Positions 1-12,080 of a DNA stretch of 64,000 nucleotides are shown one piece after another. The DNA comes from Warburgia ugandensis. Its lineage: Eukaryota > Streptophyta > Magnoliopsida > Canellales > Canellaceae. The notes beneath the pieces are model-generated. The model had not been told where the DNA came from and made no database searches. It was given only the letters and a program-made list of their open reading frames with translations. Each line of letters begins with the position of its first letter. Positions within the stretch are counted from its first letter, which is position 1. The stretch spans positions 26,069,618-26,133,617 of the forward strand of contig CP141128.1 of assembly GCA_035236585.1 (NCBI GenBank), given 5' to 3'. The translations under genes were made by a program, and so were the position numbers.

Positions 1-355
1 AAAGGGCAGCTAAGGTGGGAGACATCCCAAACCCTAGAGAGCATCTAAGGTGGGAGGCATGGAACTCCCCTCTTCTTATTATTTTAGGCTTGGAGAATCC
101 TAAGCATGCTTAGTAGATGTTTTACACATTCTAACTTGCTAAGATCCTATCCTAAGCAAAGGTAAAAGAGAGATAAGATTTGAGGAAAAAGATAAGGATA
201 TGATTTAGAAAGTGAGAATGGGAAGGTGGAATTAGAATGGGAAATCATGGGATACTTAAGGGAGATCTAGGATGGGAAGTGGTAATAATTAGAAGGTGGG
301 ACGTGGAATTCTTAGGGAGGAGGACATGGAAAACCATGGATGGGATTAGGAACAT
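1..355 (-). repeat. Inverted segment of Athila-type LTR (left edge, element C)
   Basis: Read on the minus strand, this segment matches the LTR body at about 29226-29560. Shared landmarks are a block with 'aataataagaagaggggag', 'ctctctagggtttgggatg' and a 'cccatgttcttaatcccat' type end. It is inverted relative to the LTR piece that follows from about 358, so the 5' LTR of element C is rearranged. There is no coding potential. The left boundary lies outside the window. Confidence 0.8.
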
Positions 356-558
356 GTTCTTTTAATTCCATGCAAGTCTTCATTTCCATGTTCTTTTAAT
401 TCTTAAAAGAAATCAAATACAAAATTTCTTTGGCTAGGATAGGTAATCTAAGAAAGATCCAATTACATACAAAATTTGTGAGATTTGTCGTGGGATCGAC
501 CTCACTTATGTAAAGGTACTACCTAATTCGTGCACTTGTGAGTAATATTAAAGCTACA
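356..558 (+). repeat. 3' end of 5' LTR, Athila-like element C
   Basis: This segment is collinear with the last ~200 bp of the 3' LTR (about 30440-30643). It shares 'ggataggtaatctaag', a 'gaccTCACTT' block and the terminal 'agtaatattaaagctaca'. It is followed at once by a tRNA-Asp type primer site, which fixes it as the U5 end of a 5' LTR on the + strand. Confidence 0.85.
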
Positions 559-567
559 TCATGTTTT

Positions 568-585
568 TGGTGCCCTTGTTGGGGA
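568..585 (+). other. Primer-binding site of element C (tRNA-Asp type)
   Basis: TGGTGCCCTTGTTGGGGA matches 14 of 18 bases of the tRNA-Asp primer site used by Athila and related plant gypsy elements (TGGCGCCGTTGCCGGGGA). Three of the four differences are C to T. It starts about 10 bp after the LTR end. Confidence 0.8.
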
Positions 586-1110
586 ATAACATTGAATTTG
601 TCATTGGATTTTTGTTTACATTGTTTATCTCTAGTCCTAGATCTATGTTGCATTAGATTCAGGTTTTGCATTCCTTTATTTATTTATTTATTTTCATATT
701 TTGCTCATTCCTTATAAATTGACATATTTCTTTGTTTTGTGCCAAGGAAATTTGGTAGAAAGGAGCGATGGCAATCCTATAGGCCAAAGCTTCATCAGAT
801 TAGTTAAGATTTTATTGCTTTACTAGATTAAGGTTTTCTTTCTTTTTTTTTAGATGACTTATAGTGGGGCCCAGTTGTAATTTTCAATTATTTATTTTAA
901 AAGGGTTGTAATAATAGAGGTTAAGTGTGGGGTATGATGGCCCGCACTTGATATTCATAAAAAAACCCACTATAAGTATCTAAACCCCTCTTTATTTTTC
1001 TAATATAGTTGCATTTAATGTAAATTGCCTTTTGATTGGTAGTGTAATTCATATAGTATAATTTTCAGGACTCACAAAAAAAAATTGTGAAGCACAATAT
1101 AGGTTGTTAT
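586..1110 (+). mobile_element. Element C leader, first part (non-coding)
   Basis: Untranslated leader between the primer site and gag. It resembles the leaders at about 51840-52150 and 56480-56800, for example in the 'gggttgtaataata' stretch and the 'tggtag' block near the end. It is interrupted at 1110 by element B and resumes at 20618. No open frame is supported. Confidence 0.7.
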
Positions 1111-1979
1111 TGTGATGACCTTGGTTTTGTTAACACATTTTGTAATACATTTTTCAAAGGCAGCACTTAGTAGTAAAAAAATTTCACAAAACAAAGTAGT
1201 AAAAATTCTTTTCTTTAGAACTTGTTTTGTAAAACCCAAGCCATCACTTCATACATAACATAAGTAACTTTTTGTACAAGATAAAATTCCATTGAAGGAA
1301 TATACTTTTATTAAATTCTAGAATCCATTTAGTTGTTCACAATATAGCCCGAGTATCAGTACAATACTTATCCAAATTATATAATCCAAATTTCAAACCT
1401 CACCATACATTAAAAACTCTCAATACAATGCAATGCTCTCAAATAAAAATACATGTCTTCAAGGGATATACCCTGATTGATTATTCTTCCAAGTCTTCTT
1501 AAGTCTTGAGCTGCTAATTCTCCTTCTCTATATCTGAGATATTGTAAACATTTAAACATTTAAAATATCTTAGCAAGCTATGCTTGGTAGGGGATTCAAG
1601 AAGCATAATAATTTGACAGTATAATCCTAATACTTCATAATCCCATCATTCATACTCATGAATCAATCTCTTTAGTTTGTCATATAAGTGCATCCTTACA
1701 CATACATACTGTATAAGTCATATAGATATATATACGGTAAAAAATGTGAAAAATAGTTAATATCTCAAAACATCAATAGTCACACTCAGACAGACTAAGT
1801 TGATCAATCATCTAGACTCTGCTGAAAAATACTCCCTCATTTGAGTAGTATCATCACACTTAGTCATACTAAGTGGAGAAAACATCCAGAATCTACTGGA
1901 AAAATACTCCCTTATTTGGGCAGTATCGGCACCTCATTATGCCATGCCTCATAATGCAAAATACTCAAAGGACTACTAT
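1111..1979 (-). repeat. Element B left LTR, first part
   Basis: It starts TGTGATGACC and matches 17305-17415 directly. It also matches the inverted fragment at 34565-35388, including 'cataacataagtaac' and the 'gctttgttttg'-type block. It is broken at 1979 by element A and continues at 10284. The part after about 1226 is missing from the right LTR. Confidence 0.85.
1975..1979. repeat. Target-site duplication of element A (left copy, ACTAT)
   Basis: ACTAT directly precedes the left LTR of A and is repeated exactly at 10279-10283 after the right LTR. Confidence 0.9.
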
Positions 1980-4328
1980 TGTGATGACCTGGGTTTTCTC
2001 ATGCATTTTAAATGCAATACCTAATTTCCTAAGGCGGGATGCATCCCTATTTGAAAACCATTCTATAAAAACCATGCAATGCAGCGGAAAACCTTTAGTT
2101 TTAAACTCATTTTTGAAAACCCCGAGTGTCATTTGCCTTCACAACAACCAAAGTGGTTTTTTTGAAAAACTTCAGAAATCATAAATATTTTTCCCCAGGT
2201 CTTTCCAGTCACAGCACACAGCCCAACTGTAATTAAATACAACTTCATGTCCAAAGGGTTGAGAGTTTACTTACATGTATAACTTTCTTCTTTTTGATTC
2301 ACTTGCTCGTAGCACTAATATCTCCTGAGACGTCTTCTATTTATGAGTGGAACTATCCTGAAAAGTTTTAAGGATAGGGTGAGTATATACTATACTCAGT
2401 AGGAGTCTATCACTACTAGTTTTATAATGCATGCGATGTTTTAAAATCATATGCTCTTTCCAAAACACGTGCACGTCTGAATACTCAAGTTTAATATTGA
2501 CATCAAAATCTATTGTCAAACTGAAATACTAACGACTTAAAGGATCATATAATCCAAAATCGAAAGTATCATATACATATATATATATCATAACATCATG
2601 ATATGCATAAGATGCTTCATGGAATCCAACTCATGGATCTCTAGTATGGTATGGTCAACCAACCTCATATTATGCCATATGCAATGCACATAAATCATCA
2701 AACCATAGGGTCCCTGGGTACCTGAGGACACTTGGTCACAGCCTCCACGGGGCCTATGACACGTCGACCCAGTGCCGTGACACTAGTGGTAGCCCCCTGT
2801 ACCACATGCAGTCGACGTAGGGACTTGCCTCTTTTTGGGCGTGGTACCCATCCACCTAATAGTGGTAGAGGCTGGGTGGCTAATCCAGACCCCTCGGCAT
2901 AGCACCCATGTGCTTTCTAGCCCAAATCACATAAGATCAAATAAGCCAAAACCTCTTTTCAAAACCTGCCCTCTTTGGGTCCCTCACAACTGCTTGGCCC
3001 TCGGCACTCCAATGTCTTTTGGCAACCCTCAAGGACATGCGATTTATGCAAGAACTTAATGCTCACAAATCGTGCAATGTATGCAATAGTTTGCAAAACA
3101 TATATGTGCATAATGTATATGCAATCATTTAGAAAACATGTCTATGTACAAAGCATTTATCACATGCATGCTGAATTTAATTATGGTAAACAAGTCATAT
3201 ACTTAAAACATATGTTTCCAAAGCAATAATAGTTCTTTTGAAAGAATCTAATAGTGATAGAGCACCTACCTGGCTATGTCGCGCTAACCCTTTTGTCCTC
3301 GGATGCTCCTAATCATGGTTTGGGGAATCAAGGTTAGTTTGGCCTATCTTTTATAGGTTTAGAGTAATTGGTCTTTTTACTTAGGCATTAGTGGTCCATC
3401 CCTATGCGTATGGGTGTCCTAAGGTCCTAATTGGGCCTTAGTATCCTCAGTTTTCCAAAGTTCTAGTGGCCACGCGCCACCATCCTATTCTAAGGGTCAT
3501 GCCCACCTTTGATTGGGCCTTGATCAGGGATTTTATATTTTGGATGTATCCGCGTCGTCGGCACGAACACAACGCCTTTTGCGGCATCACGTTCCGACTA
3601 GAATGTCTTCGTCGACTGGGGGACCGGGGCATCCTCAGGACACCTAGTTCGACCCTGTCGAACCAGTGCGGCCTAGGGGACGTCCCTAGGTCCTTGGTGG
3701 CTCTCCCGGGCTCCATTTTGCATGGTTTTTTGTGCAAAAACTTAGGAAAATTAATCTTGGAACTATGGTGGAGATGGATTTTGAGGGATTTTGGGCATAC
3801 CTGGCTCGTTGCTGGGTTTTTCTCCTTGTTTTCTCTTCTAGGGCACTGCTCCTCAATGGTTTTTTCTCAACATTTTGGGCTACCATTAGAGGCACCCAAG
3901 AGCTCTATTTATAGAGCTAAGAGAGGGTTCTGGAGGGGGCTCTCACCGCCTTTGAATTGTGGTGGAGAAACCTCCATAATGGCAGTGATTTCCCCTCCAA
4001 TCACCGCCGTTCTAGAACTCTCTGGAGGTGGAAGATGAAGGGTGCCCATATCAAAACGGCCTCCTGTGTTTTGCAGTTAAATATGTTTTTGTGAAAATTA
4101 CAGTTTTGCCCCTGAACTTCAAAGGGCCATAACTTGCTCATTTTAACTCCGTTTTGGGTGATTTTGGTCTTGTTGGATTCCTTTTTCCGAGATACATCTA
4201 ATGGTACCATTTTCAGGACCAAGTTTTTGGGTTCAGTCAAGGTAACTAGTGAAATAACCAAAATACCCTTATCTTCAAAATTGAACTTTTCATGGGATTT
4301 TAATATTATAAAAATTGGGGTCATTACA
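1980..4328 (-). repeat. Element A left LTR (3' LTR on minus strand)
   Basis: 2349 bp, TGTGATGACC...GGGGTCATTACA, matching 7690-10278 almost throughout. It is about 240 bp shorter than its partner because a GC-rich block of about 210 bp (9325-9533 in the partner) is missing near 3585. The open frames inside are not protein genes: both LTR copies carry them only in part, and they show no family motif. Confidence 0.92.
3906..3913 (-). promoter_or_regulatory. TATA box in element A left LTR
   Basis: On the minus strand the site reads ctcTATAAATAgag, a canonical plant TATA box, and it is conserved at the same place in the other LTR (9855-9862). It agrees with minus-strand transcription of the element. 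Confidence 0.65.
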
Positions 4329-4343
4329 TTATTACCCCCTTAA
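4329..4343 (-). other. Polypurine tract of element A with adjacent pol-end relic
   Basis: Minus strand TTAAGGGGGTAATAA lies directly against the left LTR. Just upstream (4346-4363) is the AATTTCGAGGACGAAATT signature commonly found at the end of pol in plant gypsy elements. Together these fix the minus-strand orientation. Confidence 0.8.
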
Positions 4344-4363
4344 AAGAATTTCGTCCTCGAAAT

Positions 4364-7300
4364 TCCATAACTTATTATCTTCCAGGTATTTGTCTCTTAG
4401 ATGATTCCTTGGTGAATGCATTCCCCTTTAGGAATCAATTCTAAGTTCATCCTCAATTTATCATTTCCATTGTTCCTCGTATAAGGCCTCACCTATAAGG
4501 GCCTATTTTCGCTGCATACTCTAATGCAGCGCCATACTCTCGTACGTGCCAATTTAACAATATTGTTTTCTAGCGGTACTTCATCTATCTTGAATTCCTT
4601 AGATTCCTATACTTATCTCATCATGTATAAGATAGTCTCCTTGTAAGATCATGCTTCTTTGCTCATGCATATACTTCTTTCAAGATCATATTATCTTATT
4701 TCTCCTATTTTGAATATCATAGGATAATCCTTTTCATCTAGTGATCTCTTTCATTATCCACAAGTCCAAAAAGTTACCTTCTTTCTATTGTGTCTAACTT
4801 TGCTTCTTACCCTTGTCTCCAAGATACTTCAATAACTGATATGGTATCATATGCTTTATAGCCAAACTCTTACTTAACTTTGAATTTCAACTGTCTGTCG
4901 TTTTTCATATGTGACTTGATTTCCTTGACCAAGGTTACATTCAAAAATAAAAGCCAATTAGTAGCATCTTCCATTGAGGACCTTATCATATACTGAAAGT
5001 AAAATGTCCTAACTTTATACCCAGTTTCATAATTATTGAATTTGTTAAACGCTTTCCTCTGTTGAAGATTTTATCCAAACTCAAGTCGATTCATCATCAT
5101 GGGTCAAATGTTCTTGTCCAGAGGCCTATCTCACTATTCTTATCAATTTGTCATTAGGATTTTCAATAATGTTCCTATTTATGCAGGGCAAAAATCTCTT
5201 ATTCATAATCGAGTAACCTTACCAGGTCATGGTTGAATCCTTTGTCATCATCTTCTTTGTCCTTTCTTTGCTTGATGGTTTTCTTCGTAACCTTTCAGTC
5301 CAACAGTTCTATACTCAATCCCGTCGGGTTAGTCCTTAAGAAATTCCTTTAATTGATTTTTAGTACTTGGTATATGCTTATAACAACTAACTATTTGTCT
5401 ATAGGCAATGTAACATCAAATCTCACCTTATAGTGTGCTAGCCATCTCACCTTTTCTCCTTCCATCCCCTATGTCAATATATCGTGCAATCTTTTATCAA
5501 GATTTTATTGTCAATCAGGCAGTCTATATTGTCAGGAGGTATACTCGTAAGTAGTGATTTTCTCAATTCCTAAAATTTTATTCTTCAAGTGCCTCCTTAT
5601 TTTGTCTTTCAAGTGCCTTAATATACTTAGTTTATAATAGCAATAATTCTCCTTCAATAGCGATTATATCAAATTGTACTGAAGTTGTTAACTCCACAAG
5701 TTTTACAATACTCAAATAAGCATAAACATTTTCTTAGACATAGAAAGACTTTATTCGATTACTTATTGATCTCTTCCCCGATGCGTTATAAGCTCAAGGG
5801 CCTCTAGAGTGATCAGTACTTATCTACCTTTCTTTCAATCCAAGTCTATAGTATTTTTCAGACCCAAAGTAATTTCTTCACCTTGTCATGGTAGCCACTA
5901 AGGTTTGAAAAACCTTTCATATTGGTTTAGATCGCTTCTTATTTTTGCTCCTATCTCAGTTTTACCATATTTATTGTACTTGTAGCTCTTCATGATGTGG
6001 CCTAATCAACTGGCCTTATACCCTCAAGTGACTTAGCCTATCAAGTACTCAAGTCTAAAGACTTATAACATCCTTCTGAGTATATAACTTCAACTACTAA
6101 CTCATAGATATTAACGTACCTGATTAATTAGGGTGGGATGCCTCTATTTAGTTAACAACACTCAACGATGGTCTTAAGATATTTGGTCTTCCAATTGATG
6201 ATAGCAAGACCTTCATTTGATCCTTGATGGTACCCTTCTTGCTGAAGATAGATAGATGGACAAGTTATTGTCCTGGCCTAATTCCTTTTTATTTACTCAT
6301 GTAGTGACAAGGTGAGATACCACCAAATTTTCATTTTTATTACATCCATTGGTGTTCCTCATAAGCTAATGGAACTGATAAGAATCTAATTGTAATAGTT
6401 GATATCAAACAATTTGTAGAATTTTAAATTTCTAGTTGGTCACTATTCCTTTTTGAAACTTTCTTGTCGCATAATCTCCTGAAATTCGATACTTTTACTC
6501 AAAATCTTAAATCTTATATGCTTTCTCTCTATTATACATATCCTTGCCAACTCAACTATTATTATTCTTTTTCATTTGTTTGATCTACCTTCCTATAGAA
6601 TTGTATGTATCTCCATAGAGTCATGATCTTCTTCTTTTGAATGTTCAATATTCATTAAATACTGGTAGTTACATATCTATCTCTTTCTCTCTTTTCTTCA
6701 ATATCCATTTGGTCTACCTGGATCAATGTCTCTATATGCATTGTTGCATATATTTGATACTTCATCTATTCATATATGATAAACTAAATGCTTCTCAGAA
6801 ATTCTAAACTGTCTTAAGATCATTGAAATCCTCAATTGCCTATATCCTCAATAAAATTCATACAATGTCTTAATAATGGTATTGATGCTTTGGTCATGCT
6901 ATACTTTTTATGTTAGGATTAATCTTCTATCATCCCCAATATTATCATCAAAAATCTTTTGATAACTCGGTTGAATTCATTTCCCTATCACATAATATGT
7001 CACTTGTATGCATCTCCAGATTTGTTCCATAATACTCAAGTAGTTATTATTCGATAGCTCTTTACTCTTTATAAGACTTCAATTAAGGTATCAAAATTGA
7101 GCTACGTGTTTCAAGATTCATACCTTTGTGATCTAGTACAAGTCACAGTTATCCCTTAGTATCATCTTGTATGCTTATCCCGATTATCAACAAAATTTTC
7201 TCAAAGTCTGTCTTTTACATCTCATATATCACATCCTTGTGATAGTGTACTCATATTCTGATATTCTTTATGATGGTAAGATAGCCATCTAGGTATTTTG

Positions 7301-7675
7301 ATTTTTCTCACCTTTGATAAGATTACTTTATTGCAGGCCAACACTATCTATTAACAAGTCCATTAATCATCTTCATTCATTCATTCTCATCACAATATGA
7401 TCCTTATATGAGATTTCATCTTTGCACCACTGCACAATAATTTTTATTTCCTATAATTTTGATAAGATTCAAGCAATCCAATATCTAAGGATTTGCTAGG
7501 ACTATCTCCTTTTTCACCTATGTGTTTATGGTGAAATGTCTTGAGTCATTAATATTATAATCCTCAAATAGAAGTAGTCATCTCTACCACTCCTATTTAT
7601 ACTACTTATTCTTGATTTTCTTTATTGTCTATGACCCTTGGACATGCTGGACTGGTGTGAAAGGATAAAACCTGG
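4364..7675 (-). mobile_element. Element A interior, no coding potential seen
   Basis: 3.3 kb of pyrimidine-rich (on +) AT-rich sequence with stops in all frames. I looked on the minus strand for the usual gypsy landmarks (the protease D-S/T-G, RT YxDD, RNase H and integrase HHCC/DDE) and could not find them. It could be ancient pol eroded beyond recognition or a non-coding filler of a LARD-type element. No internal repeat stands out. Confidence 0.6.
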
Positions 7676-7687
7676 GCTCTGATACCA
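7676..7687 (-). other. Primer-binding site of element A (initiator tRNA-Met)
   Basis: Minus strand TGGTATCAGAGC is a full 12-base match to the classic plant initiator-Met primer site. Two bases separate it from the LTR. Confidence 0.92.
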
Positions 7688-7689
7688 AC

Positions 7690-10278
7690 TGTGACGACCC
7701 GGGTTTTCTCATGCATTTTAAATGCAATACCTAATTTTCTAAGGCGGGATGCATCCCTATTTGAAAACCATTCTATAAAAACCTTGCAATGCAGTGGAAA
7801 ACCTTTAGTTTTAAACTCATTTTTGAAAACCCCGAGTGTCATTTGCCTTCACAACAACCAAAGTAGTTTTTGAAAAACTTTAGAAATCATAAATATTTTT
7901 CCCCAGGTCTTTCCAGTCACAGCACACAGCCCAACTGTAATTAAATACAACTTCATGTCCAAAGGGTTGAGAGTTTACTTACATGTATAACTTTCTTCTT
8001 TTTGATTCACTTGCTCATAGCACTAATATCTCCTGAGACGTCTTCTATTTATGAGTGGAACTATCCTGAAAAATGTTAAGGATAGGGTGAGTATATACTA
8101 TACTTAGTAGGAGTCTATCACTACTAGTTTTATAATGCATGCGATGTTTTAAAATCATATGCTCTTTCCAAAACACGTGCACGTCTGAATACTCAAGTTT
8201 AATATCGACATCAAAATCTATTGTCAAACTGAAATACTAACGACTTAAAGGATCATATAATCCAAAATTGAAAGTATCATATACATATATATATCATAAC
8301 ATCATGATATGCATAAGATGGCTTCATGGAATCCAACCCATGGATCTCTAGTATGGTATAGTCGACCAACCTCATATTATGCCATATGCAATGCACATAA
8401 ATCACCAAACCATAGGTTCCACTATGCCCACGACCTCCTCGTCGTGTGGTCCCCGGGTACCTGAGGACACTCGTTCACAGCCTCCACGGGGCCTATGACA
8501 CGTCGACCCAGTGCCGTGACACCAGTGGTAGCCCCCTGTACCACATGCAGTCGATATAGGGACTTGCCTCTTTTTGGGCGTGGTACCCATCCACCTAATA
8601 GTGGTAGAGGCCGGGTCGCCAACCCAGACCCCTCGGCATAGCACCCATGTGCTTTCTAGCCCAAATCACATAAGATCAAATAAGCCAAAACCTCTTTTCA
8701 AAACCTGTCCTCTTTGGGTCCCTCACAACTGCCTGGCCCTCGGTACTCCAGCGTCTTTTGGCAACCCTCAAGGACATGCGATTTATGCAAGAACTTAATG
8801 CTCACAAATCGTGCAATGTATGCAATAGTTTGCAAAACATATATGTGCATAATGTATATGCAATAATTTACAAAACATGTCTATGTACAAAGCATTTATC
8901 ACATGCATGCTGAATTAAGTTATGGTAAACAAGTCATATACTTAAAGCATATGTTTCCAAAGCAATAATAGTTCTTTTAAAAGAATCTAATAGTGATAGA
9001 TCACCTACCTAGCTAGGTCGTGCTAACCCTTTTGTCCTCGAACGCTCATGATCATGGTTTGGGGAATCAAGGTTGGTTTGGCCTATCTTTTATAGGTTTT
9101 AGAGTAATTGGTCTTTTTACTTAGGCATTAGGGGTCCATCCCTATGCTATGGGTGTCCTAAGGTCCTAATTGGGCCTTGGTATGCTCAGTTTTCCAACGT
9201 TCTAATGGCCACGCGCCACTATCCTATTCTAAGGGTCATTCCCACCTTTTATTGGGTCTTGATCAGGGATTTTATAGTTTAGATGTGTCCGCGTCATTGG
9301 CATGGACACAACGCCTTTTGTGGCGCCTCAATCGGAGCTCTAGATCTCAAGTTATAAACATTTTAGTATCGTACGTACATAGGAGTCTTAAAATTAAAAA
9401 GATGGAATGCTAGGGCGCTGCGCATCTGCGACGTGCGCCCCGGCTTCCTTAAGGAACCCAAAAAACGAGTTTTTTTGCTGTTTCTCTCTTTTGCAGGCGC
9501 GTCCAGTTGGTTTTCTTTAGACGCGTTCAACGCGTCACGTTCCGACTGGAACGTCTTCGTCGACTAGGGGACCGGGGCGTCCTCAGGACACCCTGGTTTG
9601 ACCCTGTCGAACCAGTGCAGCCCAGGGGACGTCCCTGGGTCCTTGGTGGCTCTCCCGGGCTCCGTTTTGCATGGTTTTTTGTGCAAAAACCTAGGGAAAT
9701 TAATCTTGGAACTATGGTGGAGATGGGTTTTGAGGGATTTTGGGCGTACCTGGCTCATTGCTGGGTTTTTCTCATTGTTTTCTCTTCTAGGGCACTGCTC
9801 CTCAATGGTTTTTCCTCAACATTTTGGGCTGCCATTAGAGGCGCCCAAGAGCTCTATTTATAGAGTTAAGAGAGGGTTCTGGAGGGGGCTCTCACAGCCT
9901 TTGAATGGTAGTGGAGAAACCTCCAGAATGGCGGTGATTTCCCCTCCAATCACCGCCGTTCTAGAACTCTCTAGGAGGTGGAAGATGAAGGGTACCCGTA
10001 TCAAAATGGGCCCCTGTGTTTTGCAGTTAAATCCGTTTTTGTGAAAATTACAATTTTGCCCCTGAACTTCAAAGGGCCATAACTTGCTCATTTTAACTCC
10101 GTTTTGGGTGATTTTGGTCTTGTTGGATTCCTTTTTCCGAGACGCATCTAATGGTATCATTTTTAGGATCACGCTTCTGGGTTCAGTCAAGGTGACTAGT
10201 GAAATGACCAAAATGCCCTTATCTTCAAAATTGAACTTTTCATGGGATTTTAATATTACAAAAATTGGGGTCATTACA
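7690..10278 (-). repeat. Element A right LTR (5' LTR on minus strand)
   Basis: 2589 bp from TGTGACGACCC to GGGGTCATTACA. It contains the extra GC-rich segment (about 9325-9533) absent from the left LTR. The CpG form of several sites (GACGACCCGGG) contrasts with TG/CA forms in the left copy, the usual trace of methyl-cytosine deamination. Confidence 0.92.
9855..9862 (-). promoter_or_regulatory. TATA box in element A right LTR
   Basis: Same CTATAAATAG context as in the left LTR. This is the 5' LTR of the element, so it would be the promoter of any genomic transcript, which would run toward lower coordinates. Confidence 0.65.
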
Positions 10279-10283
10279 ACTAT
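10279..10283. repeat. Target-site duplication of element A (right copy, ACTAT)
   Basis: Exact repeat of 1975-1979. Host LTR sequence of element B resumes right after it with GCTGCAG, which is present uninterrupted in the paralogous fragment near 34565. Confidence 0.9.
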
Positions 10284-11639
10284 GCTGCAGTCTAATCCAT
10301 ACTAGCAAACTTGGATAATTGCTTTCATACTGCACATATACCAAATGTTGAAAATCATCTATGTCATGTCTATATGGGGAGATAGACTATCACAGTGTGG
10401 TGGCCTTCCCATAATTGCCCCACCCGACATTTTGCCTCTCTTTGGGCACGATATCATCATATATATCACATTTCGGAGAGCTGGTGGTCAAACCCTCATA
10501 ACCCTCCTAGCATAGCATCACTAGGCACATGCTTGTTTAAAACAAAAACCACAAGCCCTCTTGCTTATATATAAAGTATTCTTTTACTTATCAGATGTCT
10601 TGTCTGTTAATATCATCATCCTCGTATTTTGGTATCCTTATACCGAGGATAGGATTTCACTTCAAACTTAGGGATCATCATTTACAATGAATGATACCCA
10701 TGTTCATATAAGTTTAGGGATCACCATTCTATATGAATGATTCCCATGTATCGATTTTTATACTTATCAAACAATTTGTCTATTTATCTACGGCTGGAAT
10801 ACCTTGTAGTTCCTTATTCACTTAGGGTTTTCCTCAATTCTAACTTAACCATTTTATATGTGTTTTGGTTGGATCATAAGGGTTTTCAAGGGATTTAATA
10901 CAAATATTTGCATTACACTTTTCAAAATTTCTAGACATAAGATCATGTAATCAACATGTATATCTCATGTAAACACATTCATAAAATCCTCCTACCTTCA
11001 AGTAGTGATCCATCTCTTCATATCTTCCATGATCCTGACTGACGTATGTAATCTGTAAATCCATATATAATATCAATATTTATACAATTTGAATAACCCT
11101 ATATTTTTTATCCTATCTAAATTTTTTTGTCTAATTTTGTCCTTTGATATAAAGGATTAGATCTTGTGTCCTATCATGATCTATCTTCATCAGATAGTGT
11201 TTATCATATTGATTAATAGATTTGATGGTTAGAATGATCTTCTAATCTTTCAGATCTACATATTTTCTATTCTAAGTCTTTGTGCATTCCTGTCTTTGAT
11301 CTTGATCTTTCATAGATCCTTTGATCAATAATTTATACTTGTTTATAAAGATCAAGGGATTAGATCTTCTATCATCTGGTTCTTCTTTGATATAAGTTTA
11401 GTTGTTTGATCATTACTAAGGAGGATGATCTTGGTTCTCTTCCTTGAACCATATTGATCAAGAGTTCAAATCTTCTATTCTATTTGATCTAAATTGCAAG
11501 CAATATATATATATATATATCATCAAGAAGTATTTATTTCTTTTTATTGCTCATGATCATTCAAGATTCCATGGATCTTGTTTGATCATCCTTATCTTAC
11601 TTACAATTTTTATTAGGGTTAGATAATTTACTAACCTTT

Positions 11640-12080
11640 TATGGTCTTATTATTATTATTCAACCAGTTAATGTTTTACTGGTTGAAGGTAGCTTATTTC
11701 ATCCTAAGTGTAGACAAAACCTCTTATTTCCAATTGACTAAGGCTTACTAGTTGAATGATTGAAAACAAAGTGATTACTTCAATCCTCATGTAAGGTGGC
11801 ATTTAGACCTCACAAATGTCAATGGAAGGTAGGGGAAGAGCAAGGCTCTATTAGAGAACCCCCTTAACCACCATGTTCAACATTCACTATAGTGACCTTA
11901 GCTCAACCTTTCATAAGGTTCCTATGAGCATTTTAACCCTAAGTACTCTTTCTAATTGATTTTAATTAAATCCATGAACAGTTAAATTCCATTCATGGGG
12001 TTTATTATTCTCCTAGTTTGGGCCAAGGATTTTATAATCCTTATATTGTCCTACTAACTATAGCCCTTACTAATATTAAG
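11640..12080 (-). repeat. Possible antisense Athila-leader module in B LTR
   Basis: Read on the minus strand this block parallels the leader of element C (20755-21195), for example 'gaggtctaaa', 'accttacatgag', 'atcctTGGCCCA' and 'tcactTTG' in the same order. More weakly it parallels the leaders at 52380-52790 and 56900-57290. The right B LTR has it too (about 17700-18125). I infer that the B-family LTR captured an Athila leader in reverse, but only an alignment would prove it. Confidence 0.5.

Larger units (their letters stand above)
1980..10278 (-). mobile_element. Element A: non-coding LTR retrotransposon nested in B
   Basis: Two direct LTRs (1980-4328 and 7690-10278) bound a 3361-bp interior. 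A perfect 5-bp duplication ACTAT flanks the element. The orientation is minus: beside the right LTR is an initiator-Met primer site, and beside the left LTR is a polypurine tract preceded by the CGAGGACGAAAT relic. Over the first ~180 bp of the LTRs I count six substitutions, five of them transitions, so it is fairly young. The interior has no recognisable gag or pol and no long open frame. It resembles a LARD-type gypsy derivative that would need proteins from elsewhere. Alternatively it is an autonomous element whose pol was replaced by unrelated sequence. Confidence 0.88.

Noticed and set aside
3466..4038. 190-codon open frame, the longest in the window
   Set aside because: It lies wholly in the element A left LTR, is on the strand opposite to the element, has no family motif, and is broken in the partner LTR (9598-10044 is only a partial parallel).
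7676..7689. Possible tRNA gene fragment (GCTCTGATACCA)
   Set aside because: Only the 3' 12 bases match initiator tRNA-Met, next to an LTR; it is the primer-binding site. The same holds at 17291 and 43641.
9598..10044. 148-codon open frame in the right A LTR
   Set aside because: Same LTR location and same lack of motifs; a chance frame in a GC-richer part.
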